Source of the DNA: Clostridiales bacterium 38-18
GTDB taxonomy: Bacteria; Bacillota; Clostridia; Peptostreptococcales; Acidaminobacteraceae
Reading direction: 5' to 3'
DNA length: 64,000 bases
NCBI GenBank assembly: GCA_001897605.1
Contig: MKTL01000006.1
Coordinates: 425,132-489,131, forward strand
A program made the position numbers and the translations under genes. The notes under the pieces were generated by a model. The model was not told the origin of the DNA. It did no database searches and saw nothing but the letters and a program-made list of their open reading frames with translations. Shown in pieces: positions 48,356 to 56,825 of this stretch. Each line of letters opens with the position of its first letter. Position 1 is the first letter of the stretch.

Positions 48356-49486
48356 TTATTCGCTTACCCTTCTTGGTATTATAATATCTGTGATTCTGAT
48401 ACCGTAGTTTTCGTCAACGACAACGACTTCTCCCTTAGCGATACGTTTACCATTTGCTAAAACGTCTAAAGGCTCTCCTACGAGTCGATCCAGCTCAATA
48501 ACTGTACCAACACCAAAATCAAGGATTTCATTAATCTTTTTACCGGTTTTCCCCAACTCTACAGTGATTTCAAGCGGTACATCTCTGATTAAATCTATAT
48601 CATTATTATAATACATTTGAGCAGAATTGCTATCAAAATTTTCAAATTGTAGAGGGACAGCATTAACTTTTTCAGAAGTCATCCTTGCTCTTGGTTCTTC
48701 TTCTTCATAATAATATTGAGCTTTTGGCGGTTCTTTTTTAGGAGATACCACTTCTTCTTGAACTGCTTCAGGCTTAGCTGTAGCCTTTGGCGCAGATTTT
48801 ACAACAGGTTCAGGCTCTTTTTTACCACCAATTATAGTCGAAACCATTTGCTTTGCAACTTCAATTGGGAGCACCTGCATAATTTCACTATCAATCAAAT
48901 CGCCAACAGTCATTCTAAAAGCAATTTTAACAACTTTATCATCCTTATCAACGCCGAACTGAGTATAGTCTAGTTCAGAAATTCGATCATGATAAGCCTC
49001 TGGAGGAGAAATATCAATCTTTTTACCAAGCATTTCTGAGAGTGAGGTTGATGAAGAACCAATCATTTGATTCATTGCTTCACTAATTGCACTTAAATGC
49101 AAATCGTTTAAGTCATTTGAGATATTTGTCCCATCGCCACCCATCATTAAATCAGTGATGATTTTTACATCTTTTTCATGAAGGATAAGGAAGTTGACTC
49201 CCTCTATACCAACTTTATATGTGATATTAATCAAAACTGACGGATCTAAAAACTCATCGGAAAGCTGCCCCATAGTCGTTTCAGATACCTTTGGCGTCGT
49301 TATCGTAACCTTTTTGTTAAGTAAGGTAAATAATGTTGTCGCCGCAGTTCCCATACTAATATTGCCGATTTCACCAATTGCATCAGCTTCTTCATCAGTA
49401 AGTCCACCAGCAACAGCTGCTGAAGCTGAAGGTGCGCCACCGCCTAGCAATGCATCAATTTCCTCTTGAGATAGCATATCACTCAT
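48356..49486 (-). CDS. fliY: Flagellar switch protein/CheY-P phosphatase FliY
   Basis: 376 aa in three parts: an N-terminal CheY-P docking peptide LSQEEIDALLGGG, a CheC-like phosphatase domain (about 25-210, with IGEIGNISMGTAATTL and SEAMNQMIGSSSTSL active sites), a Pro/Glu/Lys-rich linker (about 220-280), and a C-terminal FliN/SpoA domain (LEITVELGKTGKKINEIL onward). FliY replaces FliN in the C ring of Bacillus-type motors and hydrolyses CheY-P. Overlaps fliM by eight bases. Confidence 0.95.
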   Translation of the reverse strand: MSDMLSQEEIDALLGGGAPSASAAVAGGLTDEEADAIGEIGNISMGTAATTLFTLLNKKVTITTPKVSETTMGQLSDEFLDPSVLINITYKVGIEGVNFLILHEKDVKIITDLMMGGDGTNISNDLNDLHLSAISEAMNQMIGSSSTSLSEMLGKKIDISPPEAYHDRISELDYTQFGVDKDDKVVKIAFRMTVGDLIDSEIMQVLPIEVAKQMVSTIIGGKKEPEPVVKSAPKATAKPEAVQEEVVSPKKEPPKAQYYYEEEEPRARMTSEKVNAVPLQFENFDSNSAQMYYNNDIDLIRDVPLEITVELGKTGKKINEILDFGVGTVIELDRLVGEPLDVLANGKRIAKGEVVVVDENYGIRITDIIIPRRVSE

Positions 49487-50489
49487 CTATATCATCCCCT
49501 TCCTCAACAATTTCAGTTATCATAATTGCGACATTCTTTTTCTTAATACCTGGCTTAGCCCTGTATTTTATTTTGTTTTCTACAAAGACATCAAGAGATT
49601 CTTTAACACCTTTGTTGAGTAAAATAATATCGCCTTTTTGTAAGTTAAGTAATTCAGATACCGTGATAGATGACCCACCTACCATAGTCGTCAAATTTAA
49701 TCTTGAACGACTAATCCCAGTTTCTAATGCATCACGTTCTTCTTCAGTTACTTCTTTTTTATTACTTGTTGCAAACCACAGTCTCGAGCTTAAGCTAGGT
49801 AATATTGGCTCAATGACATAGTGTGGAATACAGATATTAACCATTCCTTCGTTATCACCTATGTGCAAATTGAAAGTAATTAACGCTACCGATTCTGAAG
49901 GAGAAACAATTTGTGCAAACTGAGCATTCGTCTCAATGTTCTCTAGCTTAGGTCGAAGCTCTACAATATTTCCCCAAGGTTCTTTAAGTAAATTGATGAA
50001 CTTAATTAATATATTTCGTAAAAGCGTCATTTCAATTTCAGTAAGAGTTCTATTTTCTTTAGCAGTTCCTCCTGATGCCTTGCCAGTACCTCCAAGTACT
50101 CGTTCAATCATCGCATTTGCTATGTCTGACGAAATATCGATGATAACTTGACCACTAAATGGTGCAAAGTCAACAATCCCAAGAATTGCTGGATTGGAAA
50201 TAGAATTACTAAACTCTGTATAAATCAAACTTTGAACTGAAATAACGTCGACTTCAATATAGGTTCTTAAATAACCGGATAAAAAGTTGTTCAATAATCT
50301 AGAGAAGTTTTCATGTATAATTTCTAAAGTTCTAAGCTGATCCTTAGCAAATTTATCTGGACGGCTGAAATCATACTTACGAACTTTTTTCTCTTTCTTT
50401 TCTTCTTCTATCTCACTGACGTCTACTTCACCGGTACTAAGGGCCGCGAGCAGCTCGTCAATCTCGTTTTGGGACAAAACGTCAGGCAT
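49479..50489 (-). CDS. fliM: Flagellar motor switch protein FliM
   Basis: C-ring protein that binds CheY-P. Docking peptide LSQNEIDELLAAL at residues 4-16, a middle CheC-like domain without phosphatase residues, and a C-terminal SpoA domain (about 250-320). 336 aa. A SigD-type promoter lies about 50 bases upstream. Confidence 0.96.
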   Translation of the reverse strand: MPDVLSQNEIDELLAALSTGEVDVSEIEEEKKEKKVRKYDFSRPDKFAKDQLRTLEIIHENFSRLLNNFLSGYLRTYIEVDVISVQSLIYTEFSNSISNPAILGIVDFAPFSGQVIIDISSDIANAMIERVLGGTGKASGGTAKENRTLTEIEMTLLRNILIKFINLLKEPWGNIVELRPKLENIETNAQFAQIVSPSESVALITFNLHIGDNEGMVNICIPHYVIEPILPSLSSRLWFATSNKKEVTEEERDALETGISRSRLNLTTMVGGSSITVSELLNLQKGDIILLNKGVKESLDVFVENKIKYRAKPGIKKKNVAIMITEIVEEGDDIDE

Positions 50490-50530
50490 GATTTCACCTC
50501 CTTATCAATTGATTTGTAATTCTAGTATAA

Positions 50531-50557
50531 ATATCGGCTATATAGTATATAAACTTA
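50531..50557 (-). promoter_or_regulatory. SigD-type promoter ahead of fliM
   Basis: On the minus strand TAAG (50554-50557) and GCCGATAT (50531-50538) are exactly 15 bases apart. The SigD consensus is TAAA-N15-GCCGATAT, so 11 of 12 positions match. The -35 box overlaps the fliL stop codon, and transcription would start near 50525 and run into fliM. The match and position make chance unlikely. Confidence 0.8.
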
Positions 50558-50974
50558 ACCCTGAATCACAAAAGGTTGTATATATATATTCGTTATAGTC
50601 TCCTCGTCAGATTCTAAAACCTCTATAACCATATCTTTTATCTTATCTCTGAGCTTTTGCTTACCATTTGCCTTCTCAATATCAGTTGACATAGTCGCTC
50701 TCATGATTTCATCAATATTATTGCTGATCTTAGTTTTATTAGCCTCAAAAACAGCTGCCATTTCAGTGTTTGTATATTCAATCGTCACTTGATATTTTAC
50801 AATTTTCGAGCTACTTTCATCAGCTAAATTTGAATATTCCTCTGCAAATGTATATTCATAATAAACAATTGGTTCTTCTTTAGGCGGTCTAGTAAGTAAA
50901 AATACAGCTGCACCACCACCGATAATCAAAATTAAAACAACTGCTACTATAATAATCAATAATTTTTTGTTCAT
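50555..50974 (-). CDS. fliL: Flagellar basal body-associated protein FliL
   Basis: 139 aa with one N-terminal membrane segment (about 4-26) and a periplasmic stomatin-like domain. Associates with the stator. Sequence conservation is low in the family, but place between motB and fliM and layout fit. Its ATG shares a base with the motB stop (TAATG). Confidence 0.9.
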   Translation of the reverse strand: MNKKLLIIIVAVVLILIIGGGAAVFLLTRPPKEEPIVYYEYTFAEEYSNLADESSSKIVKYQVTIEYTNTEMAAVFEANKTKISNNIDEIMRATMSTDIEKANGKQKLRDKIKDMVIEVLESDEETITNIYIQPFVIQG

Positions 50975-51738
50975 TAGTTTCCTCCATCTTCGGTAGTGGT
51001 TTCACTTGTAGCAACATCTTTCTTGATGACAACTACATCGACCCTTCTATTTGCTGAGCGTCCATCTGCGGTATCGTTTGTATCAATTGGATGATATTCA
51101 CTATATCCAGCAGCTGACAATCTAGAAGGAACGAAATCCGATTGTTCAATAAAATATCTTACAACATTTGTAGCACGCGCGGTTGAAAGCTCCCAGTTTG
51201 ATGGGTACATAGCAGAAATGTTTGGCACATTATCTGTATGACCTTCTATTCGAATTTCTTCATTTATTAATTCCTCAGTCGTTAAAAGATCTGAAAGAAA
51301 ATTTAAAATATCAAACGAGGACGTTTTAATTGTAGCACTTCCAGAATCGAATAAAACGTTATCTTTAAAACGAATGACGAGACCAATGTCTTCAAGTCTA
51401 ATTTCTACTTGATCTCCCATGCCATTGTTTTCAACATATTTTTCAACTTGTTCCTTCAAGTTTTCTAATTTGGTTTGTTCTACAACCTGCTGCGAAGAGG
51501 TTTGCGATTCAGGCATGCCATCAAATACAAGCGGTGCTTCCGATAAGGACTTTCCACCGGATAAAATACCTGCAGATCCTTGAAAAGACTCCATTACTGC
51601 TTGAAATTTTTGAGCGTCAATCGATGAAAATGCAAACAATAGAACAAAGAAACACATTAAGAGTGTTACTAGATCACCATAAGTCGCCATCCATTCTGGA
51701 GCACCTGCCTTGCATTCAGGACATTTATCTTTAGCCAT
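50974..51738 (-). CDS. motB: Stator protein MotB, PomB-like
   Basis: Stator subunit that holds the stator to the cell wall. One membrane helix contains the ion-binding Asp22 (MATYGDLVTLLMCFFVLLF), followed by a plug-like segment and a C-terminal OmpA-like peptidoglycan-binding domain (IEGHTDNVP near 160, NWELSTARATNVVRYF). The N-terminal CPECKAGAPEW and the LMCFFVLLFAFS helix resemble sodium-type PomB more than proton-type MotB. 254 aa. Overlaps motA by eight bases. Confidence 0.93.
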   Translation of the reverse strand: MAKDKCPECKAGAPEWMATYGDLVTLLMCFFVLLFAFSSIDAQKFQAVMESFQGSAGILSGGKSLSEAPLVFDGMPESQTSSQQVVEQTKLENLKEQVEKYVENNGMGDQVEIRLEDIGLVIRFKDNVLFDSGSATIKTSSFDILNFLSDLLTTEELINEEIRIEGHTDNVPNISAMYPSNWELSTARATNVVRYFIEQSDFVPSRLSAAGYSEYHPIDTNDTADGRSANRRVDVVVIKKDVATSETTTEDGGN

Positions 51739-52528
51739 TATCTGATTTCGCCTCCTGCGTTCCGACGCGTTTTCTTACTGATGGAGGTAAGAAAACTTTA
51801 AGCTTTTCTTCTATTATTCTAGGATTTTCCCCTGCTTGAATTGAGAGCAAACCTTCAATCATTACACTTCTGATCAACATTTCTTCGTTACTTTTAAGTG
51901 CCAATTTATTAGCCATTGGAATAAAAATAAGGTTTGCAAGAATAGATCCATAAAATGTTGTTAATAACGCAACCGCCATTGCAGGTCCAATTGACGATGG
52001 ATCGGATAAGTTTTGAAGCATGGCAACCAAACCAATCAAGGTACCAATCATACCAAATGCAGGTCCTAACGATCCAAAGGTATCCATCATAGATTTGCCT
52101 TTACCATGGCGTGCAGAAATATTTTCTATCTCAGTTTCAAGAATATTTTTGACCAGCTCTGGATCAGTTCCGTCAACGATTAACATGACGCCCTTTTGCA
52201 AGAAATCATCTTTTATTTCCGAAACTGCTTCTTCCAATGCTAATAAGCCCTCTCGTCGAGCCACATTTGCGAGTTCAATTATCTTTGTGATAATTTCATC
52301 AATATTAAATTCATTATTCTTTATCGTTTTTCCAAAAACCTTTCCAAGAGTCAATACATCTTTTAAAGGAAATGATACTAAAAAGCCTGCGAACATACCA
52401 CCTACTACAACTACTACAGATGGACCATCTCCATACCAAGCTAGTTGCCCGCCTAATAATATTGACCAAGCGATAAATCCAAAGCCTAAGACTATACCTA
52501 ACAACGTTGTTATATCCAAACCAAACAC
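51731..52528 (-). CDS. motA: Stator protein MotA, PomA-like
   Basis: Four membrane segments in 265 aa form the ion channel with MotB. The cytosolic loop has the charged residues that touch FliG (Arg91/92 and Glu99/100 in VARREGLLALEEAV), and the conserved prolines in LGPAFGMIGTLIGL and GPAMAVALLTTFYG are present. ATG is preceded by a GAGG-type site after flbD. With motB it forms a single stator locus. Confidence 0.94.
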   Translation of the reverse strand: MFGLDITTLLGIVLGFGFIAWSILLGGQLAWYGDGPSVVVVVGGMFAGFLVSFPLKDVLTLGKVFGKTIKNNEFNIDEIITKIIELANVARREGLLALEEAVSEIKDDFLQKGVMLIVDGTDPELVKNILETEIENISARHGKGKSMMDTFGSLGPAFGMIGTLIGLVAMLQNLSDPSSIGPAMAVALLTTFYGSILANLIFIPMANKLALKSNEEMLIRSVMIEGLLSIQAGENPRIIEEKLKVFLPPSVRKRVGTQEAKSDNG

Positions 52529-52552
52529 CTCTTTTGTACTTTAATTGAATTT

Positions 52553-52750
52553 TTAAGTATTACTTATAGTATGATTAATTTTATGGTTATATTCAATAAT
52601 TCTTTCTATAACATACTCAATTTTTTCTTTTATAATCACTTTTTTTCCAGTGGTTAGCGTAATCATAGTGTCAGGTGTCTCTTCAATAAATTCGATGAGA
52701 TTAGAATTTAGGTAAATTGGTTCACCGTTTATTCTAGTTACTTTAATCAT
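52553..52750 (-). CDS. flbD: FlbD-family flagellar protein
   Basis: A 65-aa protein of the FlbD/SwrD family (opening MIKVTRINGEPIYLNSNLIE and LTTGKKVIIKEK). SwrD of Bacillus lies between flgE and fliL-motility genes and raises motor torque. I start at 52750 (AAAGGA nine bases upstream) over a TTG at 52756. A hairpin lies between flgE and this gene. Confidence 0.9.
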   Translation of the reverse strand: MIKVTRINGEPIYLNSNLIEFIEETPDTMITLTTGKKVIIKEKIEYVIERIIEYNHKINHTISNT

Positions 52751-52840
52751 CTGCAAGCATCCTTTCTCACATACTCAAGCACTAATAAACCATTTGTTCA
52801 AAGAAAAGTTTATATAATACTATTTAATTATGATGAAAAT

Positions 52841-52874
52841 CCTATTCTGAATGGTTATACCCATTCAGAATAGG
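52841..52874 (-). promoter_or_regulatory. Perfect hairpin after flgE
   Basis: CCTATTCTGAATGG (52841-52854) is perfectly complementary to 52861-52874 with a six-base loop. Its stem begins 29 bases past the flgE stop. The trailing minus-strand bases (ATTTTCATC) give a weak T tract, so it may be a leaky terminator or a 3' barrier to exonucleases. Confidence 0.7.
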
Positions 52875-52903
52875 TTAATACCTAATTTTATAAAGTTTTT
52901 TTA

Positions 52904-54271
52904 CTATCTTTTCAAGTTAACAAGCTCTTGAAGTATTTCATCACTGGTTGTAATAACACGTGAATTTGCTTGAAAGCCTCTTTGAGTTGTAATCATTTCG
53001 GTAAATTGAGCTGCTAGGTCGACGTTACTCATTTCAAGTGCACCCGGAGTGATGGCACCAAAGCTACCAGTTGCTGGTGCACCATATTTTGGTGTACCTG
53101 AGTTTGGCGTATTTTGAAATAAATTGTTACCAATTTTTTCAAGACCTGCTGGGTTATCGAAATCTACCAAGCCCAATATCTGTAGAACCTTTCTCTCTCC
53201 ATTCGTATAAATACCAATGACTTCGCCTTTTGAAGAAATATTAAAGGTATCAATAGAACCTGCTGAGTTACCATTTAACTGAACCCCTTTTGCGTCAGAT
53301 TCTTTTGAAACTTGGGTAAAGATTCTCGTTCCATTTGTAACATCACCATTTGAGAAGAACATTGATCGATCAATTGGCAATGATATATCTGCTGCACCTG
53401 GAACTGTCATTAATAAAGTCCCAGAAACCACTGTTTCAGCTGAGTTAGCATCTCCAGCAGTACCTAAGGTTACTAAGTCTACTATTTCACCACTTTCGTT
53501 AAATTTTGCGTACCAATGATTATTCGGAGCCGCTGCTGTAGGATCTGGAACCATTTGAGTGCCTGAATCATTTGTAATCGTTATTTCTCTATATGAATAA
53601 TTATATGTTGCTCCTGGCGTTGCGGGATCATATTTAGGATCTTTTGGGTCAACTGCTTTTTTTGTGGTAGTTACGAGTGGATCACCTTTGAAATTAAAAT
53701 TTACAGTATGAACATCACCTAAAGAATCATAAACATCAACCGTTGTAGTATAATTAGTGTCACCAAAATTCAAATTCCCATTAATCGTTAAATTTGTGGT
53801 AGCAGTTGCATTTTTTGTATCTGACATGTTGATTTGAATAGGCTTCATATTATTATCTAAAACCTTCATTCCATCTGTTGTAACCAAGTAACCAAGCTCG
53901 TCTAATTGAAAATTACCCGCTCTTGTGTAGTATTTATTTTGTGCATTTGCATCATTTGTAACAACGAAAAATCCTGAACCATCAATCATTAAATCTGTTG
54001 CTATATCAGTTCTTTGAATAGAACCTTTAGATTGATTCACAGAAATAGACGCAACCGTCGTACCCAATCCAACTTGCATTGGGTTAGTTCCCCCTCTAGA
54101 AGTGGACGATGAACTTGCGCCTTTAAGTGTTTGGCTGTACATTTCAGCAAAAGATACTGAAGATGCTTTGAAGCCAACGGTATTAACATTGGCAATATTG
54201 TTACCAATTACGTCCATTTTCAACTGGTGCGCTCTTAAAGAAGATACACCAGAATACATAGATCTCATCAT
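52904..54271 (-). CDS. flgE: Flagellar hook protein FlgE
   Basis: 455 aa. N-terminal rod/hook signature MRSMYSGVSSLRAHQLKMDVIG and NNIANVNTVGFK (about 24-35), a central variable region (about 80-400), and a C-terminal coiled-coil domain ending in GFQANSRVITTSDEILQELV. Polymerises into the hook after export. GGAGG lies before the ATG. Flanked by stem-loops on both sides. Confidence 0.96.
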   Translation of the reverse strand: MMRSMYSGVSSLRAHQLKMDVIGNNIANVNTVGFKASSVSFAEMYSQTLKGASSSSTSRGGTNPMQVGLGTTVASISVNQSKGSIQRTDIATDLMIDGSGFFVVTNDANAQNKYYTRAGNFQLDELGYLVTTDGMKVLDNNMKPIQINMSDTKNATATTNLTINGNLNFGDTNYTTTVDVYDSLGDVHTVNFNFKGDPLVTTTKKAVDPKDPKYDPATPGATYNYSYREITITNDSGTQMVPDPTAAAPNNHWYAKFNESGEIVDLVTLGTAGDANSAETVVSGTLLMTVPGAADISLPIDRSMFFSNGDVTNGTRIFTQVSKESDAKGVQLNGNSAGSIDTFNISSKGEVIGIYTNGERKVLQILGLVDFDNPAGLEKIGNNLFQNTPNSGTPKYGAPATGSFGAITPGALEMSNVDLAAQFTEMITTQRGFQANSRVITTSDEILQELVNLKR

Positions 54272-54295
54272 AAAATTAACCTCCTAACGTCAGTC

Positions 54296-54320
54296 GGGAC
54301 TATCATTCGGATAGGATCCC
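54296..54320 (-). promoter_or_regulatory. Hairpin in the flgE leader
   Basis: GGGA (54296-54299) and CTATC (54300-54304) pair with GATAG (54310-54314) and TCCC (54317-54320), with a two-base bulge and a five-base loop, nine base pairs in all, ending about 24 bases before the flgE start. Confidence 0.5.
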
Positions 54321-54343
54321 TATAGCTTCCTTAAAAGGTCCAG

Positions 54344-54745
54344 CTATACAATTACTGCGCCATCAATATTCGTAAATACATTGTCTTTTAATTGTTCACC
54401 TGCTACAGCAGTAATTATCGTTTTGTTCTGAACACTTGCAACAAAAACTTTATTGTCCATCATTATCAAAGCTTCTCTAACACCCTTAGATTGGGCTTTG
54501 CTGACACCGTCATTTATTCTACCAATTTCATCCTCAGTTAGTGAAATATTTCTAGAATTCAACCGATCCATCGCATGCTTTGAAAACTTTATCGAATCAT
54601 TATTTTTAATTCGAGATAATACATCGTTAAACGATGCACCATTAACGGTGTTTTTATCGGTTTGATTTTGAGTGCTCGTGTTCGGCTGTACGACTTGTGA
54701 ACGGCGAATCATATAATCGTTGTTCATATTCTTTAAGTCACTCAT
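54344..54745 (-). CDS. TIGR02530-type flagellar operon protein
   Basis: 133 aa. A disordered N-terminus (NTSTQNQTDKNT) is followed by a conserved part FSKHAMDRLNSRNISLTEDE and GVREALIMMDNKVFVASV, typical of the small protein found between flgD and flgE in Firmicutes. Role unsettled; sometimes annotated as a flagellar protein near the hook cap. ATG at 54745 has AAAGGAG seven bases upstream. Confidence 0.85.
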   Translation of the reverse strand: MSDLKNMNNDYMIRRSQVVQPNTSTQNQTDKNTVNGASFNDVLSRIKNNDSIKFSKHAMDRLNSRNISLTEDEIGRINDGVSKAQSKGVREALIMMDNKVFVASVQNKTIITAVAGEQLKDNVFTNIDGAVIV

Positions 54746-54757
54746 CTTCATACTCCT

Positions 54758-55246
54758 TTATAGCCCGAGAACTGATAACACCTCATCATTACTCACATCG
54801 TTACCGCTGCTAGTATAACTTGATAATAGCGCGTTCAGCTTAACTAATTCATTTAATATCTTAGTATTCGACTCAATAATTTCCTTTTGTCCATCTACAA
54901 TCTCATCTGACCCTTCAGTCGTACCAGATAATTTGTCGATAATTGCTGCCATATCTTCAAGCTGCTTCGAAATTAGTGAATTAAGTTTGTTAGTAGTCTC
55001 AGATGACGAAGCTATATTTGATAACTGTTCAACTGATGAAAATTGTGCCATTTGGCTCATATACTCTGTGTTATCTTGTGGATTTAAAGGATTTTGATTT
55101 TGTAGCTGAACCATCATCAATTTTAAAAACGCATCCTTGTCTAACACTTGACTCTTTTGTCTTTGAGCATTAGTGGCATCATTTGAAATAGCATTAAGTG
55201 CTTTGATTTGATCTTCTGTAAACGAACCGCTTACATTAAAAGCCAT
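54758..55246 (-). CDS. flgD: Hook capping protein FlgD
   Basis: 162 aa. N-terminal signature LDKDAFLKLMMVQLQNQNPL and DNTEYMSQMAQFSSVEQL (about 37-75). Scaffold for hook growth. The C-terminal Ig/Tudor domains of enteric FlgD are missing, as in Bacillus. Nine bases after fliK. Confidence 0.93.
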   Translation of the reverse strand: MAFNVSGSFTEDQIKALNAISNDATNAQRQKSQVLDKDAFLKLMMVQLQNQNPLNPQDNTEYMSQMAQFSSVEQLSNIASSSETTNKLNSLISKQLEDMAAIIDKLSGTTEGSDEIVDGQKEIIESNTKILNELVKLNALLSSYTSSGNDVSNDEVLSVLGL

Positions 55247-55255
55247 GATAGCCTC

Positions 55256-56815
55256 CTATCCATAATAATTAAATGTTGAACCATCTAATTCGTTTAATTC
55301 ATATCGACTGATTTGTTCAAGGGGTTCCAGTGCATCTATTGAAGCACTCTCTTGATTACTCTTCTTGCTGGACTTTTGTCCCTTTAATTCAAAACCAGAT
55401 TGCCCTTCTCTTTTCCCACTATCGATATTGACATTAATCTGGTTGATTGAGTAGCCCTTGTTGTTTAAAGACTGCTTTAGGTCGTCTAAGTTTGACTCTA
55501 TCGCTGCTTTAACAATTTCATTCTCAACCTTAAGTTCTGCTAAAACGACACCTTTTTGAATATTCAATTTTAACTCTACGTTGCCCAATTGCTCTGGTTG
55601 GAGCTTAACAACCATAGAAGTGCCATGATCAGATAATTTCACTTGCGCTTTAACTGCATCTAGAATTTGACTGAAAATTTCTTGCTTTGGAATTTGTTGT
55701 ACAGTAGTTTGTTGAACCGTAATGTTGTTACCTTGCTTCATGATAACTTGATGAATACTGATTCCTGAATCATCAGAAGTAATCACCTGTTCCGTTTGCA
55801 CTTCAGCTTGATTGCCAACCGTTTCTTTAGTTACTGGCGTCGCATCATCAGGTACATTATTTACTTGAGCTGTATTTTGTACCATATCTTGAGACTTAAC
55901 GGAAACTGGCTGATCACTGTCAACTGAAAGTGGACTTTGTGCCTGTACAGTTGTCTCAGTGCTAATGACTGGATTTTCAGTATTCGTTTGTACCGAACTA
56001 CCTTTAATCGCTTCTGTATCTGTGTTCTTTTGTCCGATTGCTTCAACGAGTAACTTTCTAATTTCATTAGCGGGAACCGTTTCGTCAGCAAGCTCACTCA
56101 ATTGACTTACAACCTTACTCAATGTTTGAACCAGCTTTTGCTCAAAACTTGGTTCTCCCTTATTGGTTTGAGACTCTGTTAGATTTTGTAAGTTCTCAAT
56201 CATTTTAGTTAAGTCGTTGGTAATCGAACTGATATTTTCTTTAGTTAAATTTGATTCAAGCTGAGAATCTATTTCCAAAGTATCAATGACATCTTGAATC
56301 ATTTCAATAACTTTAGTTACGCCTTCACTTGAATTAACTAATTCCTTTAAATCATCTACTGTTAAATTCATCATAGCAAGCAATTCATTAATTTGATCTT
56401 CAGTCATATTCGTTTTTGATTTCAGTTTTTCTTTAACTTCGTCTTCAAGTGCTTCTGAATCATCTACCTTTTTGTCATCATTCTTATTCACTTTTTTAAC
56501 CGATTTATTTTGTTGAGATTTGTCGTTTTGTTGAACTTTATCTTCAGCCTGTGCGTTATCTACTTGCTTTGATTTTTCAACATTCATCTCGACCTTGTCA
56601 TCATTTTCATTGCGATTGACAAACGACGATTTGTTATCCGACAAAGTAAATTTGGGTTTCTCAACTGCCTCAAATGTCTGCTTCGAAGCATTAACATCGG
56701 TCTTTTTTTGGCTAAGAACGTCTTTAAAGGCATCCAATTGGTCATTCAGGTTCGTTTTATTTGCAATCAACGGGTTGAGAACTTGCTGTGATTTAAGCAA
56801 TTCTCTTAATTGCAT
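55256..56815 (-). CDS. fliK: Hook-length control protein FliK
   Basis: 519 aa. A long low-complexity N-terminal ruler rich in Lys, Asn, Gln and Ser (about 60-390) and a C-terminal Flg_hook domain (VKLQPEQLGNVELKLNIQKG, about 405-480). It measures the hook and triggers the FlhB switch. The C-terminal tail is also low complexity. Ten bases after the ylxF-like gene. Confidence 0.92.
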   Translation of the reverse strand: MQLRELLKSQQVLNPLIANKTNLNDQLDAFKDVLSQKKTDVNASKQTFEAVEKPKFTLSDNKSSFVNRNENDDKVEMNVEKSKQVDNAQAEDKVQQNDKSQQNKSVKKVNKNDDKKVDDSEALEDEVKEKLKSKTNMTEDQINELLAMMNLTVDDLKELVNSSEGVTKVIEMIQDVIDTLEIDSQLESNLTKENISSITNDLTKMIENLQNLTESQTNKGEPSFEQKLVQTLSKVVSQLSELADETVPANEIRKLLVEAIGQKNTDTEAIKGSSVQTNTENPVISTETTVQAQSPLSVDSDQPVSVKSQDMVQNTAQVNNVPDDATPVTKETVGNQAEVQTEQVITSDDSGISIHQVIMKQGNNITVQQTTVQQIPKQEIFSQILDAVKAQVKLSDHGTSMVVKLQPEQLGNVELKLNIQKGVVLAELKVENEIVKAAIESNLDDLKQSLNNKGYSINQINVNIDSGKREGQSGFELKGQKSSKKSNQESASIDALEPLEQISRYELNELDGSTFNYYG

Positions 56816-56825
56816 TTGTCACCTC

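Noticed and set aside
52020-52544. 174-codon plus-strand frame opposite motA
   Set aside because: Antisense to motA; composition follows the complementary strand of a membrane protein gene.
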